From: Providencia huaxiensis
GTDB taxonomy: Bacteria > Pseudomonadota > Gammaproteobacteria > Enterobacterales > Enterobacteriaceae
Length of the DNA: 64,000 nucleotides
Direction: 5' to 3'
Assembly: GCF_002843235.3 (NCBI RefSeq)
Contig: NZ_CP031123.2
Coordinates: 3,596,001 to 3,660,000 of the forward strand
Part shown: positions 43,074-51,501 of the stretch, one piece after another
Layout: each line of letters begins with the position of its first letter
Numbering within the stretch: position 1 is the first letter of the stretch
The notes under the pieces: model-generated
The model's input: only the letters and a program-made list of their open reading frames with translations
Database searches by the model: none
Told to the model about the DNA's origin: nothing
Program-made: the position numbers and the translations under genes

Positions 43074-44051
43074 TTAGTACAGCTTCTTCGCTGTATCAAA
43101 CCAATCCTTCTTAAAGACGCGCTTCATATTCATAACCGCATCAATAATGTCATGATGGACTAATTTTTCATTTTGAATACCCACACAGCGCCCGCCGTAG
43201 CCTTCCAACAGAAGTTGAATGGAATAAGCTCCCATGCGTGATGCTAAAATGCGGTCATAAGCAACCGGAGAACCACCGCGTTGGATATGGCCTAGAACCG
43301 TTGCACGGGTTTCGTGGTGTGTTTCCTGCTCAATATATTTCGCTAATTCACCCACATCACAAACGTGTTCGGTAATAGCGACAATCGCATGACGTTTGCC
43401 TTTTTCAATACCACGTTTGATTTCTGATAATAATTCTTCGCGGTCAAAAGCCATTTCCTGCTCAGGTAACACTAAGAACTCACAGCCCCCAGCAATCGCA
43501 GCAGATAGCGTTAAATCACCACAGTAGCGACCCATTACTTCAACAATAGAAATACGTTTATGGGACGTCGAGGTATCGCGAAGGCGGTCAATAGCCTCAA
43601 CAACCGTTTCAAGTGCAGTGAAATAACCGATGGTATAGTCTGTGCCAGCAACGTCATTATCAATCGTTCCCGGTAATCCAATACATGGGAACCCAGCTTC
43701 CGTCAGTGCTTTAGCCCCCAAATAAGAACCATCACCACCAATAACAACTAATGCGTCAATATGATTTTTCTTCAGATTATCGAATGCGACTGCACGCACT
43801 TTTTCATCACGGAATTGTGGAAAACGAGCTGAGCCTAAGAAGGTACCACCACGGTTAATCATATCTGACACGCTATACCGGTCTAATTGCTTCATGCGGT
43901 TTTCATATAGGCCAAGGTACCCGTCAAAAATACCCATGACTTCTAAACCTTCACCCAATGCCGCGCGAACCACACCGCGGATCGCTGCATTCATGCCTGG
44001 CGCGTCACCACCACTCGTTAAAACCCCAATTCTTTTAATCTGCTTGACCAT
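43074..44051 (-). CDS. pfkA: 6-phosphofructokinase I
   Basis: PfkA phosphorylates fructose-6-phosphate, the committed step of glycolysis, with ATP, under PEP inhibition and ADP activation. The 325-residue product (E. coli 320) has the ATP-binding [24 protein letters not shown], catalytic [22 protein letters not shown] and [12 protein letters not shown], ending AKKLY. The start is at 44051. In E. coli fieF and cpxP come next upstream; here a phospholipid gene pair, loiP and a prophage are interposed. Confidence 0.97.
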   Translation of the reverse strand: MVKQIKRIGVLTSGGDAPGMNAAIRGVVRAALGEGLEVMGIFDGYLGLYENRMKQLDRYSVSDMINRGGTFLGSARFPQFRDEKVRAVAFDNLKKNHIDALVVIGGDGSYLGAKALTEAGFPCIGLPGTIDNDVAGTDYTIGYFTALETVVEAIDRLRDTSTSHKRISIVEVMGRYCGDLTLSAAIAGGCEFLVLPEQEMAFDREELLSEIKRGIEKGKRHAIVAITEHVCDVGELAKYIEQETHHETRATVLGHIQRGGSPVAYDRILASRMGAYSIQLLLEGYGGRCVGIQNEKLVHHDIIDAVMNMKRVFKKDWFDTAKKLY

Positions 44052-44456
44052 GATGACCTCTGATTAATGAACATAAAATTGCAAATCGATAAAACCGTTA
44101 CGCTGCTAATCTTTTTAACGCTAATTACGCTGGCTTACCAGTGCTGAATTGATTCACCTAGCAGCATAATACGGCAAAGAGTGAATTATGCATCTGCTTT
44201 CCATCAAGCTTTTATGTTTTATTGTGATCCAGTTTACATAATTCTAGCCGAACACCCCAATAGGTAAATCTTTCAATGCAAAAAAAGCGCTAGAGTACCA
44301 ACTAAAGCGAATTACCCTAGTTGAATCTTAGTTTGAAATAAAAATTAAGTATTGATGATAACACTTAAATTCCTTCGATGCTGTACCTATAAAACAAAAG
44401 AAAAGCACCATTTGGTGCTCTTTTAATTAACGAACAAAAACGAAAATAAAATTGGC
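44052..44456. other. Intergenic region between pfkA and the cdsA-like gene
   Basis: About 400 bases contain the pfkA promoter region (right of its start) and, at 44388-44419, a terminator for the cdsA-like gene. No ORF or other RNA gene is recognised; the cpxP/fieF genes of the E. coli neighbourhood are absent here. Confidence 0.4.
44388..44419 (-). terminator. Terminator of the plsC-like/cdsA-like operon
   Basis: AGCACC (44404-44409) pairs with GGTGCT (44414-44419). On the minus strand the stem is followed by TTTTCTTTTGTTTT, a good T tract, 38 bases past the cdsA-like stop. Confidence 0.8.
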
Positions 44457-45401
44457 CTATGTATAGTAATAACGCGTTAAATGGAAAAAAATAGGCGCAG
44501 CAAAACACAATGAGTCAATGCGATCCAGCATGCCCCCATGTCCTTCAATAATCGCCCCAAAATCTTTAATGCCACTATCACGCTTAATGGCTGACATACA
44601 TAACCCTCCCACAAACCCCATAATAGTAATCGCTAATGACATCAGCCCCGCAACCCACCAGCTAAATGGAGTTACCCAGTAAAGGCAAACACCAATAAGT
44701 ACTGAAGATAATACGCCGCCAATAAAGCCTTCAATGGTCTTGTTTGGGCTCAGCTTAGGCACAATAGGCCGTTTACCCATTAACTTACCAAAAACATACT
44801 GCAACACGTCTGAAATTTGCGTCACAATAATCAAGAAAAGTAATAATTTTACGTTTTCGCCTTCATAACCTTGAATATTCAGCATCAACAACGCGGGTAC
44901 ATGACTCAAACAGAAAACAGCCACCAACATTCCCCACTGAATTTTTGCTGTTCGCTCAAGAAAATGAAAGGTATCTCCCGCTAAAGCAATGCGAGTTGGC
45001 AAGAAAAGGAAGACAAAAACAGGCACAAAAATTGAAAATAACCCATACCATTCAATACCAACTAAGACATATTGCAATGGAATAAAAACAAAAAAGCACC
45101 AAAATAATGCTTCATGGTCACTGCGCCGTGTTGGCGTTAAGGTAATAAACTCTCTGAGTGCAAAGAACGATATCAGCGCAAATAAGATCACCACACCTAT
45201 ATTGCCAAGCACAACAGCCAGTACACAAATAATGCACATGACCCACCATGCACGAATACGCGCATTCAAATTATCAATAGTTGGGTTGCTTTTTTCACCT
45301 GAATAACGGTATGCAAGAATACCACCAATAACACTAGCAAATACCAGTATCCCAAAAACACCTGACAACAATAATACTAATTCCCTGTCCCCAATATTCA
45401 T
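44457..45401 (-). CDS. CdsA-family phosphatidate cytidylyltransferase (YnbB-like)
   Basis: The protein is predicted to make CDP-diacylglycerol from phosphatidate and CTP in the inner membrane. It is 314 residues with about eight membrane segments. The CDP signature near the C-terminus is complete: SAIKRDSGIKDFG, then EGHGGMLDRIDSL. It resembles the paralogue YnbB more than housekeeping CdsA. Its ATG overlaps the stop of the acyltransferase gene by four bases, so translation is coupled. The pair could make or modify a special phospholipid. An authentic cdsA is expected elsewhere. Confidence 0.85.
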   Translation of the reverse strand: MNIGDRELVLLLSGVFGILVFASVIGGILAYRYSGEKSNPTIDNLNARIRAWWVMCIICVLAVVLGNIGVVILFALISFFALREFITLTPTRRSDHEALFWCFFVFIPLQYVLVGIEWYGLFSIFVPVFVFLFLPTRIALAGDTFHFLERTAKIQWGMLVAVFCLSHVPALLMLNIQGYEGENVKLLLFLIIVTQISDVLQYVFGKLMGKRPIVPKLSPNKTIEGFIGGVLSSVLIGVCLYWVTPFSWWVAGLMSLAITIMGFVGGLCMSAIKRDSGIKDFGAIIEGHGGMLDRIDSLCFAAPIFFHLTRYYYT

Positions 45402-46039
45402 GGCATTAGCTCCTCAAGCGCTACTTTTGCTCGCTGCAAAAAGGCGATTTTATTTTCATTTTCCATAAGAGGCTCCAGAGGCTTACCAACGATAGCTGAA
45501 CAAATCACCGGCACAACAAGCTTTGACCCCTTCGGTAACACACGATTTAAATTTTCCAAATAAACGGGAACAACTTCAACATCAGGGTATTTTTTCGCGA
45601 GATGGTAAAGCCCACTTTTAAATTGGCTTAAAGTTTCCCCATCACCACGCGTGCCTTCAGGAAAAAATATTAATGAATGCTTTGCCTCTAATACTGACTC
45701 TAAAGGAGCTAATGTATTATTTTGAGCTGGCTTATCACCTTTTCTATCGACCAATACCGCCCGAAAAACCTTATTAACTAAATAACGTCGAAACGGTGTT
45801 TTGACCCAATAATCTTTAGCAGCAACCGGGTGAACAAAATGACGCATTAACGGCGGTAACCCAGACCAAATAACCAAACCATCAAGATGGCTTGAATGAT
45901 TGGCATAATAAATACGTGTGGTCATTGAAGGTTGGCACCCTACCCAACGAGTGCGAACACCCGTTAATAAACGGCAGGTTCCCGATAACAGCATGCCCAT
46001 TCCCTTAGCTAAAAGAGAAATTCTCTGCACTTTTTCCAT
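45398..46039 (-). CDS. 1-acyl-glycerol-3-phosphate acyltransferase (PlsC-like)
   Basis: This is a 213-residue LPLAT-family acyltransferase. Motif I is NHSSHLDGL (H-x4-D catalytic dyad), motif II lies around LVNKVFRAVLVDRKGD, motif III is FPEGTRGDGE and motif IV follows at VVPVYLENL. The N-terminus has a hydrophobic, amphipathic segment suited to membrane contact. It would supply phosphatidate directly to the CdsA-like enzyme encoded by the next, overlapping gene. AAGGA precedes the ATG. Confidence 0.85.
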   Translation of the reverse strand: MEKVQRISLLAKGMGMLLSGTCRLLTGVRTRWVGCQPSMTTRIYYANHSSHLDGLVIWSGLPPLMRHFVHPVAAKDYWVKTPFRRYLVNKVFRAVLVDRKGDKPAQNNTLAPLESVLEAKHSLIFFPEGTRGDGETLSQFKSGLYHLAKKYPDVEVVPVYLENLNRVLPKGSKLVVPVICSAIVGKPLEPLMENENKIAFLQRAKVALEELMP

Positions 46040-46276
46040 CTTTTTTCCTTGCTAACGTTTTATCAAACGAAAATTTGCAAAATTACGAAAAGACCTGAAT
46101 ATCGTTTAATTAACAAGATAGAGAGTCGGTTACAGGAGCACAACGGGATAAGTTCTGATTTGCAATATAAGAAAAGTAATATTGAGATAAATAGCAGGAA
46201 ATACGTGATTGGTGTAGCAATATATCATCATATTACTACACCAAAATAACACTCAACTAACGTCAATAATTAAATA

Positions 46277-47029
46277 TTATTTTTTGTCAGCGGCAATACG
46301 GTCACGGATGTTTTGTGCACGTTCGCTTGATGGTGGGTGAGAGTCAAACATGCTTGTCTCGCCGCTACCCATTTTCGCTAATTTTTCAAAACCAGTGACT
46401 AAACCGTCAGTTTTAACACCACGTTTTTTTAGTAAGTCATAAGAGAAGTTATCTGCTTCGCTTTCTTGGTGTTGAGAAAACTGTGAGTTAATCAGTTTTT
46501 CACCCAGAGCTGCAACTTGTGATGCACTCAGTTGTTCTACAACGCCACCCGCTGATGCTGCGGCAGTACGCGCAGCAACTGCCGCATAAGCAACTTGCAT
46601 TGCTTTACGTGTATGACCTAATGCAACGTGGCCCATTTCATGACCCAGAACGCCTTCAACTTCGTTATCGTTCATCACATCCATCAGGCCGCTATATACA
46701 CGCACACAACCATTTGCCATTGCCCATGCGTTGACATCGCTAGTCAGATAAACTTTATAGTTTACTGGAGTACCATCAACTTCGTTACCCAGTGCTTTTG
46801 CAATTTTGTCTAAGCGTTTCGCATACTTGCTAGACGCTGGAGCAATTTTGTTTTGCGCATCCATTTCTTTACAAGATTGGTCACTTAATTGTTTAACATC
46901 AGAGTCAGTCAGTGTCGCAGCTTGGAATAATTGCATGCCTGAGTTAGTCAACATCCCTTGGTCTAAATTTTTACAACCCGTTAAAATGACAGCAGAAACA
47001 GCAACTGCCACAAGCGCTTTCATCTTCAT
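46277..47029 (-). CDS. loiP: Outer-membrane-associated M48 metalloprotease LoiP
   Basis: LoiP (YggG) is a zinc protease of the periplasmic face, induced in low-osmolarity stress. The 250-residue product is a lipoprotein with lipobox LTGC (cysteine 19) and the M48 motif GHEMGHVALGH, with the third ligand probably in the HQESEADNFSYDLL region. It aligns with E. coli LoiP over its full length, including AMANGCVRVYSGLMD. AAGGA precedes ATG 47029. Upstream lies a short two-span reading frame of doubtful status. Confidence 0.93.
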   Translation of the reverse strand: MKMKALVAVAVSAVILTGCKNLDQGMLTNSGMQLFQAATLTDSDVKQLSDQSCKEMDAQNKIAPASSKYAKRLDKIAKALGNEVDGTPVNYKVYLTSDVNAWAMANGCVRVYSGLMDVMNDNEVEGVLGHEMGHVALGHTRKAMQVAYAAVAARTAAASAGGVVEQLSASQVAALGEKLINSQFSQHQESEADNFSYDLLKKRGVKTDGLVTGFEKLAKMGSGETSMFDSHPPSSERAQNIRDRIAADKK

Positions 47030-47059
47030 AGAACATTTTTCCTTTAGTATATATAGGTA

Positions 47060-47215
47060 TTATTTTTTAATGACGCTAAAGACTATAAATTCTGCGAAAA
47101 ATAACAATAGGAATAAAGCCATAATTATCCAATATATGAATTTGATAACGTTTTTATTAAAATTGCAAAATAGACAGAATATTATTCCAATAATAGGTAC
47201 ACATACAGATTGCAT
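47060..47215 (-). CDS. Possible small two-span membrane protein (doubtful)
   Basis: A 51-residue frame begins MQSVCVPIIGIIFCLFCNFN and continues through FIYWIIMALFLLLFFAEFIV, ending VIKK. Two strong hydrophobic segments with positive ends look protein-like, and it lies on the same strand between the HutD/Ves and loiP genes. However no ribosome-binding site is visible before any of its starts, and AT-rich spacers often give such frames by chance. Confidence 0.25.
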   Translation of the reverse strand: MQSVCVPIIGIIFCLFCNFNKNVIKFIYWIIMALFLLLFFAEFIVFSVIKK

Positions 47216-47255
47216 GCAAATGGCCATTAGGGCAATGGCCAAAAAATCACTCTAA

Positions 47256-47837
47256 CTACTTAATAAATAACTCAATAACACAAAAATCATTTTCTGTATT
47301 CTTTTCAACAATAAATTGCAGAGCTTCTCGATTTTCTTTAATTAATAGAGTGTCAAATGGCTTTAAATAAAAGGAATCTGAATTAATTTTCATACTCAAA
47401 CGAGGTGTAATATTAAAAATTAAGATCTCACTAGCCCCACTCACCCAAGAATTAATGAACGCAGTATTCACCCATTGTAAGCGAGCCTGATATTTTTCAG
47501 GGTTATAGATGACATTAAAATCACGAATTGCACCCTGAACGAGTTCCGCATAAACCTCGCTTTCCCCATTAAAAGCAAAAAATTCTTTTTGCTGTAATGC
47601 CACCGCCGGTTTCTTATCTACATGCAAAATAAGTCCTTCCCCTTCCAATACACCAATAATACGTTGCCGATTTTGGAAAAAGGAAAACGAGCCCGCCGTT
47701 TTAACATCTGCTATTGACACTCGCCAATCAAAATCATCTAAACCTTCACCATGGCTGCGCGCCAATTCAAGTGTCGACCCCTGGCCATTTTTCCAAGGCA
47801 TATTGCGATAATCTTGCGTCGTTAATATCTGAGTCAT
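47256..47837 (-). CDS. HutD/Ves family protein
   Basis: This 193-residue bicupin protein belongs to the HutD/Ves family. It starts TQDYRNMPWKNGQGSTLELA, the typical family opening, followed by FDWRVSIADVKTAGSFSFF and the cupin core RIIGVLEGEGLIL. In some bacteria HutD sits in histidine-utilisation operons and may limit urocanate breakdown; E. coli Ves is linked to cold growth. There are no hut genes here, so Ves-like is the safer name. The molecular role is not established. Confidence 0.75.
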   Translation of the reverse strand: MTQILTTQDYRNMPWKNGQGSTLELARSHGEGLDDFDWRVSIADVKTAGSFSFFQNRQRIIGVLEGEGLILHVDKKPAVALQQKEFFAFNGESEVYAELVQGAIRDFNVIYNPEKYQARLQWVNTAFINSWVSGASEILIFNITPRLSMKINSDSFYLKPFDTLLIKENREALQFIVEKNTENDFCVIELFIK

Positions 47838-47940
47838 AAGGTGAACCCTACTTTAGTAGATACATTATTTTTATAGTGAGAATGAGAAATGAAAATAGCA
47901 GACTTTCAACAAAAAAACGCCTTTTTAAAAATCAATTTCA

Positions 47941-47966
47941 AATTGTAGCCCATGCGTGCTACAATT
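47941..47966. promoter_or_regulatory. Palindromic operator of the toxin-antitoxin operon
   Basis: AATTGTAGC (47941-47949) and GCTACAATT (47958-47966) form a perfect 9 bp inverted repeat with an 8-base centre, 33 bases before the antitoxin start. DinJ/RelB-type antitoxins autorepress at such palindromes through their N-terminal ribbon-helix-helix. Confidence 0.65.
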
Positions 47967-47998
47967 CAAACATTCACCATAAGAAGAGGATAACGGTA

Positions 47999-48283
47999 AT
48001 GGCCAGTACTCAACATAAAACAGATATTGTCAGAGCCAGAATTGAGCCTAAAGTCAGGGAAAATGCTGAAGCAGTGTTATCTGAATTAGGGATTAGCATG
48101 TCTGATGCTATTCGTATTTTCGTCAAGCAAATATCATTGCGACAAGCTTTTCCTATTGAGTTAAAAACACCAAACTCAATTACATTAGAAGCTATTAATG
48201 CACCAACTACAGACGAAACATTTGACTCTGCTGAAGATTTATTTAGCCAAGTGAGCAAGTCCGATGCTGAAAATTCGCGTTAA
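47999..48283 (+). CDS. dinJ: Type II antitoxin, RelB/DinJ family
   Basis: From ATG at 47999 the 94-residue antitoxin begins MASTQHKTDIVRARIEPKVRENAEAV, a ribbon-helix-helix DNA-binding domain, then LGISMSDAIRIFVKQI. Its C-terminal half neutralises the toxin. The ATG follows AGAGGATAA; a longer frame from 47876 crosses the palindromic operator and is rejected. It overlaps the toxin gene by 20 bases, so the pair is translationally coupled. Confidence 0.92.
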   Translation: MASTQHKTDIVRARIEPKVRENAEAVLSELGISMSDAIRIFVKQISLRQAFPIELKTPNSITLEAINAPTTDETFDSAEDLFSQVSKSDAENSR

Positions 48284-48545
48284 ATCCCAATTCAAAAAAG
48301 ACTTAAAAAAGTCGTTATCTGACAAAAAAAGAAATACTCAGCTATTAAAAGAGTTAATCGATAACCACCTATGCATTACTGGCTCTGTTCCAGCAGAATA
48401 TTTGCCTCATCCCTTAAAAGGAAACTGGAGACCTTGCTATGAATGTCACATACAACCCGATTTTTTATTAATTTGGGATATAAACTACCAAACCAATGAA
48501 ATCATATTAGTTCGCTGTGGTTCTCATTCTGAATTATTTGGCTAA
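48264..48545 (+). CDS. yafQ: Type II toxin, YafQ family mRNA interferase
   Basis: The 93-residue RelE-fold ribonuclease of the YafQ group cleaves mRNA on the ribosome. Catalytic histidines and acid are in place: YLPHPLKGNW, CHIQPDFLLIW, and the C-terminal RCGSHSELFG, matching YafQ His50, His63/Asp67 and His87. The gene overlaps its antitoxin. It is the last clear chromosomal gene before the prophage edge, so it may be host or a passenger of earlier insertions. Confidence 0.92.
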   Translation: MLKIRVKSQFKKDLKKSLSDKKRNTQLLKELIDNHLCITGSVPAEYLPHPLKGNWRPCYECHIQPDFLLIWDINYQTNEIILVRCGSHSELFG

Positions 48546-48699
48546 TTCATCACATTTCCCTACCTAAAACAATTAAATCGACGTAGGCGACCGTCCACTT
48601 ACCGTCCACCTCTGCGAACTTTGATGAACTTTCATAGCCTTTTAAATATTGATAAGTTACTGTTTTTAAAGAATTGAAGATATAATTTATTAAAAAAAA

Positions 48700-48716
48700 A
48701 GCCCCTAAAAGGGGCT
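48700..48716 (-). terminator. Terminator at the prophage edge (minus-strand direction)
   Basis: AGCCCC (48700-48705) pairs with GGGGCT (48711-48716). On the minus strand the stem is followed by nine T residues, so it would stop leftward transcription leaving the prophage. Confidence 0.8.
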
Positions 48717-48824
48717 ATAAAAGACAGGGATGGTGTTCATTATTTAACTGTAACTTATTGTTATTTAATACTTTACAATTCACACTGTCCACGTTACGTC
48801 CACATCGACCATTATTGACCCATC

Positions 48825-48847
48825 AGCCCCTCAAAATGAGGGGCTTT
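48825..48847 (+). terminator. Hairpin preceding the 243-residue prophage gene
   Basis: AGCCCCTCA (48825-48833) and TGAGGGGCT (48837-48845) form a perfect 9 bp stem with an AAA loop, then TTT. Its arms are the same as those of the hairpin after the gene at 49642. Confidence 0.7.
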
Positions 48848-48904
48848 ACTTATCATTCAAACCAGAATCTAATTTAAGCACGTCACTCACTAAAAGGAGA
48901 ATTC

Positions 48905-49636
48905 ATGGATAACTTATTTTTTATACTGACTCTTATAGCTTTAATTGCTTTTATTCTGGGGTTAATAAAGCCTAAACTAGTGCTTATGCCTAATAGGATG
49001 AAATCCTCACTTGTTTATTCCATAGCTATCCTTGTTCTACTTTCTTTATTCATTGTTTTTGCCGAGCCGTCACAAACCCAAGAGCAAGCAAAAAGCAGCC
49101 CACAAACTGAAGAACAAAAACAGCCACAAAAAAATAGTTACTTATCTAGTGACCAAGAATGCACGAAAGACAATAAAATTTATGCAACCGCAAAAGATGC
49201 TATGGAATATTTCAGTGATTATTACCCTGAAAATAACACACTCGAAATTATTAGTGAGTCACCGCTAAAAATTAGATTATCTCCGCAAGCTGTTAGTAAT
49301 GATATTGTTGATGTAAAAGAGTTATTAACTAAGCGCGCTGTTGTCTATGGTGTTTACCGTGCTTTGATTAATACACCTAACGATAAAGTTACAGTAACAT
49401 CCTACTTGGTAGATTTTGACGGCAAAAAGCTGAAAGACTCACCAGAATATACAACAACTATCACTAAACCACAGGCATTAGAGATCATTAAAAAATATAT
49501 TCCGGTTAATAATTTGAGTGAACTAACCGATGATAGTTGCTCTTTTACTGCGCGATTCAATGAATTACGATTTGATGATAGTGGTAAAAAAGGCTTTGAT
49601 ACCTTTTTCAACGAATTGATTAGTGTTTCTAAGTAA
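48905..49636 (+). CDS. Membrane-anchored prophage protein of unknown function (moron candidate)
   Basis: The product has 243 residues with two hydrophobic segments at about residues 4-20 and 35-53 ([20 protein letters not shown]), then a glutamine/lysine-rich linker and a soluble domain of about 150 residues. I recognise no family. It is transcribed opposite to the late genes, lies between the attachment region and ogr, and is bracketed by near-identical hairpins. That is the layout of lysogenic-conversion morons with their own promoter and terminator. AAAGGAGAA precedes the ATG. Confidence 0.7.
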   Translation: MDNLFFILTLIALIAFILGLIKPKLVLMPNRMKSSLVYSIAILVLLSLFIVFAEPSQTQEQAKSSPQTEEQKQPQKNSYLSSDQECTKDNKIYATAKDAMEYFSDYYPENNTLEIISESPLKIRLSPQAVSNDIVDVKELLTKRAVVYGVYRALINTPNDKVTVTSYLVDFDGKKLKDSPEYTTTITKPQALEIIKKYIPVNNLSELTDDSCSFTARFNELRFDDSGKKGFDTFFNELISVSK

Positions 49637-49641
49637 TATTT

Positions 49642-49664
49642 AGCCCCTCAATTGAGGGGCTTTA
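49642..49664 (+). terminator. Terminator after the 243-residue prophage gene
   Basis: AGCCCCTCAA and TTGAGGGGCT form a perfect 20-base palindrome (49642-49661) ending in TTT, five bases after the stop codon. Confidence 0.75.
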
Positions 49665-49668
49665 GTTT

Positions 49669-49887
49669 CTATAATGCTAAAGAGGGTTGCTGGTATTTGT
49701 TCGGATGCGGTTCAACAACATTAATATGTGCAGGTTTAACAACAATTTTGGTTACTGATTCGTGACTGACAAATGTGCAACCACAATTGATATTTTGGCA
49801 CTGGTTATAACGTTCTTTAGTTTCGGATGAAACTTGGTAGGAACTACGTGTATGTGCAGCGTGACCGCATTCAGGACAATTCATCAT
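49669..49887 (-). CDS. ogr: P2 Ogr/Delta-family late-gene activator
   Basis: Ogr is a small zinc-finger activator that turns on P2 late promoters through RNA polymerase alpha. The 72 residues match the family: MMNCPECGHAAHTRSS with the first cysteine pair, then TKERYNQCQNINCGCTF with the second pair, and a C-terminal VVEPHPN. The first ATG of a double ATG gives the P2 spacing to the first cysteine. A TATAAT (minus strand, 49926-49931) lies upstream, so it has its own promoter. Its place after gene D is exactly that of P2. Confidence 0.93.
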   Translation of the reverse strand: MMNCPECGHAAHTRSSYQVSSETKERYNQCQNINCGCTFVSHESVTKIVVKPAHINVVEPHPNKYQQPSLAL

Positions 49888-49958
49888 GATTATGTATCCT
49901 TTGTCATGATGTTGATGTTATGTAAATTATATCATGTGTATCCATACAGTCTAAAAAA

Positions 49959-51056
49959 TTATTCATCAGCCATATCTAAATCTGAAATTTTCACCTCTAA
50001 CTCTAATGCGGTTGTAAAACCACTGTCATTCAGTGAATGAACGACTCGCGTTAATGTCCAGTCCGCGTTATCAATTTCGGGTTTAAATCCGCTGACGGTG
50101 ACAGGCATTTCAGGGTAGAGTTCTGCACGACCAACCGCGAGTTGAATCGAAAATGACGCAACACCACGTTGGATTTTTTCCCAGTTGGCTTTTGCTGCTC
50201 GGGCGGCATTTTCTTTCGTGGCGTAGGTATGAGAAAGCGTGAGAACGTTCCCTTGTTCGCCAGCTAGATATTCCCCTTGTTTTTCTTTCGGTTCAGCGGG
50301 TTTTGTAGGTTGTTTGCTTTTTCGCTTACGCTTTACCGTCACTGCTTTTTTCTTTTTCGGCTCACGTGTATCAAGCCAGTTAGCGATAACGCCGGTGTAT
50401 GCTCCGCGGTCAGCCAGTGTAAAACGGTGACCATCACCGACAGAGCGATTAATGTGCATCGTTTGAATCGGTTGGCCAGTTGCGGTGAGCCCTTGACCTT
50501 GTTTCATAAACAGTAAGTTTCCGTTTTTAACCGCAACAATTGCCCCCTCGGATTTAGCCACTCGTGTGAGAAATGAGCCGTCCGATTCGTTGGTTTGGTC
50601 GATATGAGCGAGTTTAATTTTATCTAATTTTTCATCAATAACCGCCTTTAACTTATTGCGTTCCGCCAAGGTGCGTACAATATCGCCCAACGATTTTTGA
50701 TGGTAAGACTGCTCACGCTTGACGTTTAAAGTGTCGCGAAAGTCCGCACTACGACCACGGATCGTGAGCTTATCTGGCACGCCGCTATGTTCAACCTCAT
50801 CAACCGTAAACGTCCCCTTGTAGATCAGCGGTTCGTTTTTCCAACCAAGATGCAATGACAGGGTTTCACCTCGCTTTGGTAAGGCGAGTTGTCCGTCGCT
50901 ATCATCCAACTCAATATCTAATTGGTCAGCTTCAAAGCCGCGATTGTCCGTCATGGTTAATGACATTAAACGCCCCTGAATCAGGCTATTAATATTTTCA
51001 CCGCCTGCCGCGAGCGCAAAAGCAGGAGTTAACTCATCTTTGGTTAAAAAACTCAT
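49959..51056 (-). CDS. D: P2 gpD-like late control/tail protein
   Basis: The 365-residue tail protein (P2 gpD 387) forms the hub on top of the baseplate spike. Recognisable features are DNRGFEADQLDIELDDSDGQLALP, GRSADFRDTLNVKREQSYHQKSLGDIV and a lysine-rich linker (KKKKAVTVKRKRKSKQPTK) before the C-terminal domain. It overlaps gene U by four bases and ends the FI-to-D late operon, just before ogr. Confidence 0.93.
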   Translation of the reverse strand: MSFLTKDELTPAFALAAGGENINSLIQGRLMSLTMTDNRGFEADQLDIELDDSDGQLALPKRGETLSLHLGWKNEPLIYKGTFTVDEVEHSGVPDKLTIRGRSADFRDTLNVKREQSYHQKSLGDIVRTLAERNKLKAVIDEKLDKIKLAHIDQTNESDGSFLTRVAKSEGAIVAVKNGNLLFMKQGQGLTATGQPIQTMHINRSVGDGHRFTLADRGAYTGVIANWLDTREPKKKKAVTVKRKRKSKQPTKPAEPKEKQGEYLAGEQGNVLTLSHTYATKENAARAAKANWEKIQRGVASFSIQLAVGRAELYPEMPVTVSGFKPEIDNADWTLTRVVHSLNDSGFTTALELEVKISDLDMADE

Positions 51057-51499
51057 AGCGGTAAGGCTCCGCGAATATCATTGAGCTGCTGACCTAGATC
51101 GCCAAACATTTGAGACAGTGATTCATCAGTGCGTTTTAATTTCAGCGTAAAATCAATTTTTCTGGCCGAGCCATCATCAAAAAAAATACTTTTCGATTGG
51201 GTGATTTCTTCAATTACAAACATACCGTAAATGGTGCCTGAGCCATCAATCAGCGACCATGCTTTTCCCGTTTCTGCCATTTGCTCTAATACCAGTAATG
51301 ACAGCCTGCCGCCAGTCAGTGACGGGAATAATGAGCCACTTAATGTGATATCGTCATTATCAAGGCCGATAAATTGAACTGCGGGGCGCTTGCCGACACG
51401 ATTATTCACCCCATAACGGTATTTTTGGTTAATTTGCATCATCTGGTAAGGCGTTGTATTTAATTGAAAGACAAACAAGCCTAGTGCTGCCATTGCCAT
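51053..51499 (-). CDS. U: P2 gpU-like tail protein
   Basis: The 148-residue product corresponds to P2 gpU, with LGLFVFQLNTTPYQ near the start and RPAVQFIGLDNDDITLSGSLFP, a LysM-like tail-tube accessory segment. The gene lies between T and D, overlapping D by four bases and separated from T by two. Confidence 0.92.
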   Translation of the reverse strand: MAMAALGLFVFQLNTTPYQMMQINQKYRYGVNNRVGKRPAVQFIGLDNDDITLSGSLFPSLTGGRLSLLVLEQMAETGKAWSLIDGSGTIYGMFVIEEITQSKSIFFDDGSARKIDFTLKLKRTDESLSQMFGDLGQQLNDIRGALPL

Positions 51500-51501
51500 A
51501 A

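Larger units (their letters stand above)
48546..48904. other. Probable prophage attachment region
   Basis: This gene-free 359-base interval lies between the chromosomal yafQ and the first prophage gene. It holds two pairs of GTCCAC repeats, each pair spaced 11 bases apart (48593 and 48604; 48787 and 48798), and two GC-rich hairpins. The repeats look like integrase arm-type sites. The exact core cannot be fixed because the other prophage end is outside the window. Confidence 0.5.

Noticed and set aside
46049..46249. 66-residue ORF between the plsC-like gene and loiP
   Set aside because: No ribosome site, low-complexity composition and no similarity; AT-rich spacer.
46806..47255. 149-residue plus-strand ORF across loiP and its upstream region
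   Set aside because: Antisense to the N-terminal part of loiP, with composition typical of a shadow frame.
49834..50040. 68-residue plus-strand ORF between ogr and D
   Set aside because: It covers the ogr promoter and runs antisense to both genes; no support.
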